From NCBI GenBank assembly GCA_000695325.1, contig AVPN01000194.1, positions 1-29,468 of the forward strand: a stretch of 29,468 bases of DNA. Direction: 5' to 3'. The translations under genes and the position numbers were made by a program. The stretch is from Pleurobrachia bachei. Lineage: Eukaryota; Ctenophora; Tentaculata; Cydippida; Pleurobrachiidae. The notes under the pieces were generated by a model that saw only the letters and a program-made list of their open reading frames with translations, was not told the DNA's origin and did no database searches. Below are positions 13,401 to 24,713 of the stretch, in pieces; positions within the stretch are counted from its first letter, which is position 1, and the number at the start of each line of letters is the position of its first letter.

Positions 13401-16400
13401 GATATCGGTATGATTGTAAATTGTTTTAATCTCTGAGCTGTAGCTCTTACCAGAGGTAAGTAAAGATGAAGAGTTTCATGGTGTTTAGGAAGCTCTTGTT
13501 CTTTGGATCCGCGTAATCAGGCCCCGGAGAGGGGTCAAGGGCACCTATGCAGGGGGTAATTAATTAGTTAATTATAATATCTGGAGGAGAGTTGATATCG
13601 TCCCCTTTACATTTATGGGGCGCGGGAGAAAGAGAGGGCCGAACAAGATAAGAAGGTTAAACAAGGCAGAAAGGTCGAACAAAGCAAGAGTGAGTTGATG
13701 AACCTCCATATAATAGCATGTAGCATTACTTGCAAAATATCAATTAATTTGCCCAATCATGTAATACGACTACTCCCAATAATTGGTTAATTGGTATATG
13801 TTACAACGTGCACAACAGACCTGAAGTGTCTAGTAGAGCTCCTGACATGGTAATTGAAGTTTGGCATGGTTAAAAATTAATGAATAAATGCTGAGTTATA
13901 GGTTTCTAATTGGTATCTTTGTAACTATACATTTCAGGCCGCGCTAATCGGCACACAAAACCCGAAGTGTACAACAACCGATATCATTCTCACTCTACGT
14001 AGATTTACCAACCTGCTAAAGTGGGGTCCAACTTCTGAAGCTGGAAAACATGCCACAGCCTCGTTAGGGAGAGAAGGAGCACGAAATCAGCAATCAGGAA
14101 CAACTCATTAACAGCGGATGGGGTTGATGGGAGGTACAACCAGATTAGGAGGGAGAGAGATTTGGTAGTTTGGAGATTACACCAGGGGTATTGCCAACAG
14201 AGACCCGGTGGTAGACCTGGTAGGGGAAGAGAAGTAATTATAAACCCCGTAGATCTAGGAATATTGAGAGGAAAGGGTAGCTGAGTATTAACTATTAAAG
14301 TTACCAAGTTACTTTCGAGGTTTATATTGATTATAAATTAGATATATTGTAGCACGAATTCTAAAAAACTATCATTTACTACGTCGTAAATTAATCATGA
14401 GATCAGTAAATAGTTCTTACCTAACAATAGAAGATACTGGACGGCTATCAGTACATTGATTAGTACAATGTATGCCATACACGCTTTCACCTTATGCCTA
14501 CTTCCCAGGTTCTTCCACAGTCCCATGAGGATGATATAGGATAACCCGTAGACGTCAAATCTCACTGCTGCCACCACAACGTGCACTATGTAGACAATCT
14601 GAGAGGGGGACACGTTAGGTGAAGTTAGGGGACAAGTTAGCGAAGATATGGGTTACAGACAGGGGGACATTAGAGATAGTGATTCCCTATGGGGACACCA
14701 CAACGTGGACTATGTAGGGAACAATTAGTTATAATTATAGCGGGGTTCATTCCCGAACTAGTTAAATTCTTCATTCTTTGATATCCGAGTTTCTTGGATG
14801 AAAAACTGGATCCATCAGAGCGGTGACACTGCAGTTTAGGTTGGTCTTGCCTTGTTAGAATTAGGCCCAGTGCACTGGGCCTAATTCTAACAAGGCAAGA
14901 CCAACCTAAACTCTAAACAAGAGAGTATGATCAGCAATATATCTTGGTTTCGTTTCTTTACAAAGGGGGGGGGGAATGAAGTGATATTCTGAAGTCTTTT
15001 GTCGTTTTATTCTGCGTCTTTCTCTACTTGCCGCAAGAATCTCATGCCTCATTGGCGATTTTCAGGGTAGCTGAGATTTTAGAGATTTTCGATTTTTGTC
15101 TAAAAACCGTGAGACATTTGAGATTTTTGAGGCAAATTTGCATTTTTTCGGGGGAAACCCGCAAATTTTTCTCAAAAAACTCATAGAAAGGAAAAATTTC
15201 CATTCGAAAATTTGGAATAGAAACAATCCTTGTGTTTTTCTACCAAAATCAAAATTCTAAATATAAATTTTCCTTGTGTTCTAGTACAAAAGTTGATGTG
15301 AAGCTAAAACATAAAATCAACCTATTTAAATTACTATACTGCTATCATGATTCATGTCGAAAAACTGAGTATTGGCAGCTAAAATTGTGCCAATTTACCA
15401 CAAAAATCTCAAAAATCTCAAACGTAATTGAGCAAATTTTCCCAAAAAGCTCAAAAATCTCATCGGCCGAAAAGAGGGTAGCTGAGATTTTTGCGGCAGG
15501 CCACCCCCCCCCCCATCATTGCATTAACTGGGCGGAGAGAACTAGGAGGGGAATAGTAAATGCGGTGTGAGCGACACAACAATATCCTATTTTCTCCAGA
15601 TGTTGGATACCCTGAAGACTTCGATGGCAGGCGCCATGGTATACTGTCACAACGCCACCGCTGAATCCTGTATGGCCGGTACTGTCTGTGGTTCTGTCGC
15701 TATTGACGCAACGTGAGTTTCAAACAATCCNNNNNNNNNNNNNNNNNNNNNNNNNNNNNNNNNNNNNNNNNNNNNNNNNNNNNNNNNNNNNNNNNNNNNN
15801 NNNNNNNNNNNNNNNNNNNNNNNNNNNNNNNNNNNNNNNNNNNNNNNNNNNNNNNNNNNNNNNNNNNNNNNNNNNNNNNNNNNNNNNNNNNNNNNNNNNN
15901 NNNNNNNNNNNNNNNNNNNNNNNNNNNNNNNNNNNNNNNNNNNNNNNNNNNNNNNNNNNNNNNNNNNNNNNNNNNNNNNNNNNNNNNNNNNNNNNNNNNN
16001 NNNNNNNNNNNNNNNNNNNNNNNNNNNNNNNNNNNNNNNNNNNNNNNNNNNNNNNNNNNNNNNNNNNNNNNNNNNNNNNNNNNNNNNNNNNNNNNNNNNN
16101 NNNNNNNNNNNNNNNNNNNNNNNNNNNNNNNNNNNNNNNNNNNNNNNNNNNNNNNNNNNNNNNNNNNNNNNNNNNNNNNNNNNNNNNNNNNNNNNNNNNN
16201 NNNNNNNNNNNNNNNNNNNNNNNNNNNNNNNNNNNNNNNNNNNNNNNNNNNNNNNNNNNNNNNNNNNNNNNNNNNNNNNNNNNNNNNNNNNNNNNNNNNN
16301 NNNNNNNNNNNNNNNNNNNNNNNNNNNNNNNNNNNNNNNNNNNNNNNNNNNNNNNNNNNNNNNNNNNNNNNNNNNNNNNNNNNNNNNNNNNNNNNNNNNN

Positions 16401-19400
16401 NNNNNNNNNNNNNNNNNNNNNNNNNNNNNNNNNNNNNNNNNNNNNNNNNNNNNNNNNNNNNNNNNNNNNNNNNNNNNNNNNNNNNNNNNNNNNNNNNNNN
16501 NNNNNNNNNNNNNNNNNNNNNNNNNNNNNNNNNNNNNNNNNNNNNNNNNNNCCCCCCGTTATCTCACTTTATCCCCCTTAGTGTGACACGAAAATGTGTA
16601 AATTTGGTCTCTGAGGAGATCTGGAGCGTTCCACACAACTTTTGACTGGTTCCATTTGCAAATACCGACAATAACGTATTATTGAAGTTGAGTTTTGCAA
16701 AACACCATTCTGCTGTTGCAACATCCGGCCACCAGTCAGAGTAGAAGAAATAGTAAATAGTGATTCGGTGAACGTAATGTAGACCCCCTAGCTCCATGTC
16801 TACCCATGTAAATCCTTTAGTTGTATCAGGATCTACTAGACTATATGTAGAGATCCTGGTCCACAAAGTAAGGGTAGTTACCCGCGGTACTATAGGCAGT
16901 AGTAGGGGATAACTGACCTGCACTCAGATTCAGCTTTGGACCTGGATAATGTAAAACCGGGTTTTGGTTTGGATTGCTACCAAGCCGAGAGGAAGACAAA
17001 GCCGGAGGGGAGGTGGGTGAGAGAGGGTCGAGCAAGGCAATACCTGGTTTTCTCATATATGAACAATAAGAGTTATCTAATTTCGTAATGCTTACCAATT
17101 AATGCTCCTACCGCTAAATCACCAATTAAACCAAATATCAGTAGATAAAATATTGCTGCCAAACCAAAACCAGTAGACTAGACTAAAGATAGATTTATTT
17201 AAACCTTTTTTATAGAGACAACTATCTCTTTAATCTTGAGGCTTTCTTTTGGCCATCCATAGACAGGGAGCTCGGAGGCGTGACCAATGACAATGACCAT
17301 ATTTTAGTAGGCCGGATAAATATGCTTAGGAGTCAAGCAAAGAAACAAAGAAATAAAGACGGAGAAAAACCCAAAGAAACAAACAAACAAACAAACAAAC
17401 AAACACACGCACACAAACAAACAAACCTCTTTTCCGAAGAGCACAAAAAAGTTGTTACACAGATACATGAGTTGGAGGGATATCTTCGTTTCGGCATCCT
17501 CTCTCGAGATGTTCGGGAAGATAAAGTCCGGGAATACACCTATGATGATATTTAGAATTTTAAATCACAATGGCCATATATTTGGTCAATATATCACGTG
17601 ATGGCTGATGAAATAATGACCATTATATACGGTAAAAAGTGTTTTGAACCTACCTTCACGCAGTATGTACACATGAGGTGATCTCGTTCCCTTCATGTAA
17701 TGTACCAGTAGTCTCTGTACCACTAGGAGGACTATAACGACCACATAGCCCCACACCATGGAGTAGGGAGAGTTTTCGAACTCGTCTTCCATATTGTAGT
17801 AACCCAGCCACTCGATATCCGATCTGGAATAGAGTAGAGTTGATGAGAATATTGTTGTGGGGGAGGGGGAGAATGGATTGGCTGATCTTTTATGAAGCAT
17901 GTATCACTGGATAGATAATAACGATCGTGAGATAATTAGGGATAATTAGCTACTCACTTATCCTTGTAGCCACAATTATACGGTTCCAGGGGAGGATCGG
18001 TTGCGTTGTTGCATGGCACCAGGGTATACGATTCCAGGTACTTTTTCATTACTGTCTGTGCCATATACAACTGTGGGGGGGTTACAATGATTTTAAACTT
18101 GCTATGGAGTCATACGCATTAAATATTGGGTGATATGTGTGATCTGATCGGTAAACCCTGGATGGGGGGGAGGGGGGGTGTTACGATGGAGTTATACACA
18201 TTATGCCGGGTGATAATGTGATAATTGTGATCTGATTGGTAAACCCCGTCCCAGGGTAGGGGTCGGTATATTTATATTCAAGGCCAGGGGTATATGTTCA
18301 CTGATACCTGGTAGACAAGTTGTGAGAAGATTTCCCAGGTTATCCATGAGAAGATGGGGATGGTTAACTTGTATTGGATAACGGGCCATGGAAGGGTAAC
18401 CACGGTAACGAGGAGGACCACCACGTTCAGCACACTGACACGGGAGACGCACACAAAGAATAGGGCCAGTGACACAAACCTGAACAGGGATAAGATATGG
18501 GATTAGAGGGACAATTCCTAGATTTGAGGAATACTTTCGACCGACGCTTGGGAATAATTACACAATAATTAGGACTAAATCACAATTACATGGCCGATTT
18601 TCTTACTTGGGGCTATGCATCTCCAGGATTGCCAGTGAGATATGGAAACCTCGTGAAGCCACACTTTTGGAATCACTCCAAAACTCCTTCAACTGTTCAG
18701 TTACATTGTTAGCAATGTTAACCATGTAGGCAGTGGATTTCAATCTGGCTCTCTTTTTCTCGCTAAACCCACTAGGACCAGCCTCATTATCTTCTTCTTC
18801 TTCCTCCTCTTCAGGGGGCTCCTCAATTTGAGGATCAGGAGAAGGGTTGTCCAGTGATCTGAATACTGCAGGGAATAACAGGTGTTATAATAGAAGGGGG
18901 AGATTTGGGGATTAGGTGAGGGGTTGTCGAGGGACCTTAATACTGTGCAGGGCATAACACGGGTGTTGACATTATAGGGGAGTCATTTGAAACAGATATG
19001 AATGAGTACAGTGGTCATAAAATGGTAACCAAGTAACAATGGTTACCATAGTTACACAATGGTAACACATTTACCTCTCAATTGGATGGTAACAGCTAGC
19101 AAGACCAGGATGGGAACCAGTAACTGGATAAACAGTTCAGAGGGAGTTGTAATTTTATCCATCCCAATATCTTTTATCCTGAAATTGAAATGGTAATACA
19201 TAATGGGATGAGTCAGAAATGCCAAACCAACGAACTCCCTACGATCTTACATGTTAACATTACCAACATGTGTTAACATCCTCTTCTTATGTTTTAACAT
19301 ATGTTACCATGTGTTAACACATTACTCACGTGTTGACGTCGTCTGTCCAGAGTTCTCTGATTTGTTCAAACTGGTAAGTGTAAAGGAGGATAACACACAA

Positions 19401-20773
19401 CATAGCGTAACAAATCAACAGGTACCAGAGCCAAACCATACGCAGCTGTAGGGGCTTTCGAGCTACCTGAAATAAGAGGTATAGGAAATTTTAACTACCA
19501 ACAACTCAATTACTGCCCCACTTTGACTTTTTTTAACTGTTTGTTTGTTTGTTTGTTTGTTTGTTTGTTTGTTTGTTTGTCCACCTACCACATAACAGAA
19601 CATGAAGATGCTAAAGAACACCAGATACATAATCCTCATTATGTTAATTCCATTGCTATGGAGGGATGCCGCCAGGAGGGCCAGATATACCACAACGGGC
19701 CAGTAGTTTAGGATGGCGTGTCGGAGGTAGACGTAGAGACGGTATATCTGAGAGAAGAAAGAGGGTGTTATTTGGTATAGACGTAATTTTTATTTTCTGG
19801 CATGGGGGTCGCTCAGTGAGATGGTCAATTGTGATGTGCAGCCTCGCTCTGTGAGAGAAGAGTTGCCTCGTTCAAGTTACCTGTTTGTGAACTGATTTGT
19901 TTGCTCGGATGAACGATGACCGAGTCTGAAATCTTCTTTCGAACAGACTGTGTTGTGACTTTAGTTGGCATGAGTGAATTGATTGCATGATCTAGATCAG
20001 TGGAGGATGTGTGTAAATTTACAGGATTCATTTATTCTCTAACAGTAACAGCTAGACTGTGAATTAACAAATAACAGTGTTTGTGAATCTGTTCTCTAAC
20101 GTGGCAAATGTGTAGACGCAGTTCTCCCTAACCAGGGGTCACATTACATGTGGATGACATACCCTAATAGTGTATTTGGTGGATCGCATCGCATCGGCAG
20201 TTCCCTTTATCAAGTTTTCTTGTTGGTACAGATAGGCCCGGAGGTGAATCCAAAACACAGATAGGAAGAGAGCCTTTATCAAAACAGGTCGACCTGTGCA
20301 ATTGGATGAATGTTTAGAAACAACAGGATATTTCCAGTTATTGGAGATGTTTCATGATATTGATTGATAATGTTCTACAGAAGCCTGTAAATAGGGAGAT
20401 TCAAGAACTTTATACCTCTTTCTTCCTCTCTTTTCATTCCGATATCGTCCTGTTCCTTCAGTTCTTTGTCCGTTAAATCGAGTGCTGGGGTGGGGAAAAT
20501 TATCAAAAATTTGATTTGAATAGTGTCTGGACTCCTTTTCTTCAGAAAATTCCGTGTCCGTGCCAAATTAATTGATTTATAATATCCGTCGAGAAGGGAG
20601 GGTATCAATTCTTTTCAAAGAAAATGTGATATGGGACATGGTTATGTACCCTAAATAGGTATCATCTCAATGAGAAGCGTAAAGTCTTCATACTCGTTTT
20701 CTACCTTCTCTCTCTATTTCTCTCCCTCTCTCCTTCTCTCCCACTGTGCTAGCACAACTACAAGCACACTTGC

Positions 20774-20809
<36 letters not shown>

Positions 20810-23800
20810 CTATCGGCTATCCTCCACCACCTCTTACCATAAATATACTGAATAGCAACCAATATAGTTCCATATCCCACCAGCGGGTACGCCACACTGT
20901 AACTCGCCTCCTTGGCCTTGGGGCATATACACAGAAAGCACACTAACACCAACAGTACAAACTCCATCCAGGAGATGTATGTGATAGACCAAAACATCAT
21001 AACAGCAAGAGTTAGGAGGTAGACCTGCCCAACCAGGAGTCGTGTAACAAATGATATAACTTGAGTTAGGGTTGTCTCGTCTTGGTCAGGATGGGTTGAG
21101 GTTAGAGAAGAGTGACGGGATCGGAGGGAGTTGTGGTGCTGTGCTGCATCTGAAAAAAGGAGAGGGTGGTTTTTTCAATCACAGTCGGTGTCTTTCAGTG
21201 AGGTTTAAGCTTTAAGGTTTTTCTGCAAAAGCTGAAACCCAATATCATCAAAACCCATTTCCCGTTTCCCAAATCCCAGGAACTGGTTGAGGTTCGCATC
21301 TTGAAGGTTCGCGCGCGCGGTCCTCTACCCCAACCTCCCCGCGCGTTACAACCTATTCAAGCTGCCACCTCTCTTCATGATATGGGCTAAGTAAAGGGCC
21401 GCCAAGGGAAGAACAATGTTTTGTCGCAAAGGCTTTTAAGAGGAAAAGCCCCGAGTTGGAGAAAAGGAAGAGGGAGGGAGAGAGGGAGGGGAGAGAGAGA
21501 ATTCATTCAGAAATTGGGTAATAAGTTAACTGGCTAACAAGGAAGAAGGGGAAGTAAAGCGGTACAGCGAAACTGTCCGTGCATAAAAACCAAGCCGTGC
21601 ATAAAAACCAAAATGTCACATATTGTTTAATTATCTCATACCTTCCACGGTGCCATCAACTGTTATTGTGTTGTAATTGTTTCCCCGGTTATTTCCAGTA
21701 CTCCTCAACAACTGTGTGAAGGGGGGGAGGGGGGGGGTTAGCATCAGGGATCTGTTAGAGCTCACCATTTCTCTTTCTCGCTCACTAAACCCACACACAC
21801 ATAGCTCTTCCTTCACAAACAGTTCCCAGAATTATCTTAGTATTCTCTCCCCTCGCAAAACACACACATTTTCCAGCATTTCTCCGAAAAGCCAGCTTTC
21901 AAGAATATTTTTCTAGCCAGCATAGTGTGTAGCATATCATTGGATCAACATTGAAAGAGCGGGGGAGTTCATTGAGAGAGAAAGAGAGCGGGGTATGGAG
22001 CGTGAAAATTGTGTAGCTCACACTGGGTTTGACAGAGCAACGTACAGAATAGTATGATGGTAGGACTCGTGTTATAAGTGCCTGGGGTGGGTGGTGTGTG
22101 TTATGTGTGATTGGGTGGTTATTGTGAGTGTAATTTATCGAAATTACCCTTTCCGGCGTGAAGGTCGAAGGAAGGGTTGTTTCCTAACCAATGGTGCGTG
22201 ATAGTGAATGTAATAAGGTTAAAAGAACTCAAGACGGTTATTATTGTCTGCTGCAATAATCATTTCGAAACTTTGATTCATCACCGTTATTGCACAGACT
22301 CAGTATCCCTCTCCCCGTGCACTTACGTTTTCCCGTTCCTCAATATCGCTTCCGCTGCAGATGGAATTCCGACTCATCTGAGAGAGAGAAAGAGAGAGGA
22401 TACCAATCAAACATGAATATCAATCAGGCATGTGATTCAGGGGGTGAGAGATTGAGAGAAAATGGGGTAGCGTGTGGCTTTTTAGCTTTTGTTGGTGCGT
22501 TTTTATACTACTAAGTGGTGTTATAAGGGTGCAAAGAGTTGCTTTTCAGGCTTCTATTTCCCCTTTTTGATCTTCAATGAATCATTCGAACATGCCAAGA
22601 AAAACTGCTGATCAGGACTGCTTTAGCTTTTTTTCCTACTGCCACGATCATTCTCTTAGCGATTGATTCACACTATTATCTCACAGCGCTCACTCGCAGC
22701 AATCTTCACTCTCCATCTCACTTTCTGCTCTCTCTATCTCTCTCTACCTCACTCTCGCTCTATCCCACTCTCATGCTGCTTTTTCACCTCTCCTTCAAAT
22801 TCAGGGCTTGAACAGTTGGACACAAAACGAGGCCGAGGTGATGCCCTTTGGGGCCAAAATAGCTCTAACCCGACTCTAGCCGCACTACCCTGCGAGAGAA
22901 CGATAATCGATATTAGGGAAGCTTTCTCTGTAGCTGTCAGTCAAGTCTGTCGTTTGTAAATTATGTAAGGCGTAGGACATGAGGTGCAGTTTATTATAAA
23001 TTGACCAAAAATTTGGATATTTTGCCGGTATTCAGAGTGTACCATAAAACGGCCCATTTTAGATCTTGCTATTGAAGGGGTGTAACTAGCAGCTGGTGGT
23101 CCTTTCAGAATTACTGAGTGTGTGCACATGTCCCATGATGTGTAATAATAGGTGAGGTCTACACACCAAATTATATATTGTCTTTGGGGTAAAAAGAGAG
23201 GGTATAAACTTGGCATTCAGTTGTATATGTCAGCCAGCATAGTGTGTAGCATATCATTGGATCAACATTGAAAGAGCGGGGAATTTCATTGATAGAAAGA
23301 GAGCGGGGTATGGAGCGTGAAAATTGTGTAGCTCACACTGGGTTTGACAGAGCAACTTACAGAATAGTATGATGGTAGGACTCGTGTTATAAGTGCCTGG
23401 GGTGGGTGGTGTGTGTTATGTGTGATTGGGTGGTTATTGTGAGTGTAATTTATCGAAATTACCCTTTCCGGCGTGAAGGTCGAAGGAAGGGTTGTTTCCT
23501 AACCAATGGTGCGTGATAGTGAATGTAATAAGGTTAAAAGAACTCAAGACGGTTATTATTGAGACGACGTTATTAGTAAAGCTTTGAAACTAAGTAGTGG
23601 CAATAACGTGTGACTCAGTATCCCTCTCCCCGTGCACTTACGTTTTCCCGTTCCTCAATATCGCTTCCGCTGCAGATGGAATTCCGACTCATCTGAGAGA
23701 GAAGAGAGAGAAAGAGAGAGGATACCAATCAAACATGAATATCAATCAGGCATGTGATTCAGGGGGTGAGAGATTGAGAGAAAATGGGGTAGCGTGTGGC

Positions 23801-24661
23801 TTTTTAGCTTTTGTTGGTGCGTTTTTATACTACTAAGTGGTGTTATAAGGGTGCAAAGAGTTGCTTTTCAGGCTTCTATTTCCCCTTTTTGATCTTCAAT
23901 GAATCATTCGAACATGCCAAGAAAAACTGCTGATCAGGACTGCTTTAGCTTTTTTTCCTACTGCCACGATCATTCTCTTAGCGATTGATTCACACTATTA
24001 TCTCACAGCGCTCACTCGCAGCAATCTTCACTCTCCATCTCACTTTCTGCTCTCTCTATCTCTCTCTACCTCACTCTCGCTCTATCCCACTCTCATGCTG
24101 CTTTTTCACCTCTCCTTCAAATTCAGGGCTTGAACAGTTGGACACAAAACGAGGCCGAGGTGATGCCCTTTGGGGCCAAAATAGCTCTAACCCGACTCTA
24201 GCCGCACTACCCTGCGAGAGAACGATAATCGATATTAGGGAAGCTTTCTCTGTAGCTGTCAGTCAAGTCTGTCGTTTGTAAATTATGTAAGGCGTAGGAC
24301 ATGAGGTGCAGTTTATTATAAATTGACCAAAAATTTGGATATTTTGCCGGTATTCAGAGTGTACCATAAAACGGCCCATTTTAGATCTTGCTATTGAAGG
24401 GGTGTAACTAGCAGCTGGTGGTCCTTTCAGAATTACTGAGTGTGTGCACATGTCCCATGATGTGTAATAATAGGTGAGGTCTACACACCAAATTATATAT
24501 TGTCTTTGGGGTAAAAAGAGAGGGTATAAACTTGGCATTCAGTTGTATATGTCTTTCGGGAAACAAACGTACAAACAAACTCTCTGTGAGTCAGTTTATT
24601 TAGACGCTCTTCTATCATGAAACAATGGCCTGTTGATCTAGGGACAAACAATAATGGAGAG

Positions 24662-24713
<52 letters not shown>

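Larger units (their letters stand above)
21915..24553. repeat. Tandem duplication of about 1.32 kb (21915-23231 and 23232-24553)
   Basis: Each unit carries the 51-nt exon 7. The half beyond the exon (22384-23231 in unit 1) looks identical between units. The other half has scattered substitutions, small indels in GA runs, and one 50-nt block that is the direct complement of its partner. Confidence 0.95.

Noticed and set aside
15688-16645. Open frames of about 300 codons across 15688-16645
   Set aside because: They consist almost wholly of N.
17280-17555. 91-codon plus-strand open frame with Asn-Lys-Gln-Thr repeats
   Set aside because: It is the antisense of Piezo exon 20 plus the AAAC microsatellite; the minus-strand reading matches Piezo and fits the phases.
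14599-17653. A Piezo exon lost in the N gap
   Set aside because: Exon 20 at 17427-17539 supplies the missing segment and restores the phase, so no exon needs to be in the gap.
19825-20031. 68-codon minus-strand frame starting MNPVNLHTSS
   Set aside because: It overlaps Piezo exon 12 in another frame; its phase at the GTAACT donor does not fit exon 13.
22663-24281. 98-codon plus-strand frames present twice (22663-22959 and 23985-24281)
   Set aside because: Identical only because the region is duplicated; Ser/Leu-rich low-complexity content from CT-rich intron sequence and no family match.
22941-24538. 91-codon minus-strand frames present twice (22941-23216 and 24263-24538)
   Set aside because: Intron sequence of the exon 7 duplication; splice phases of exons 6, 7 and 8 leave no place for them.
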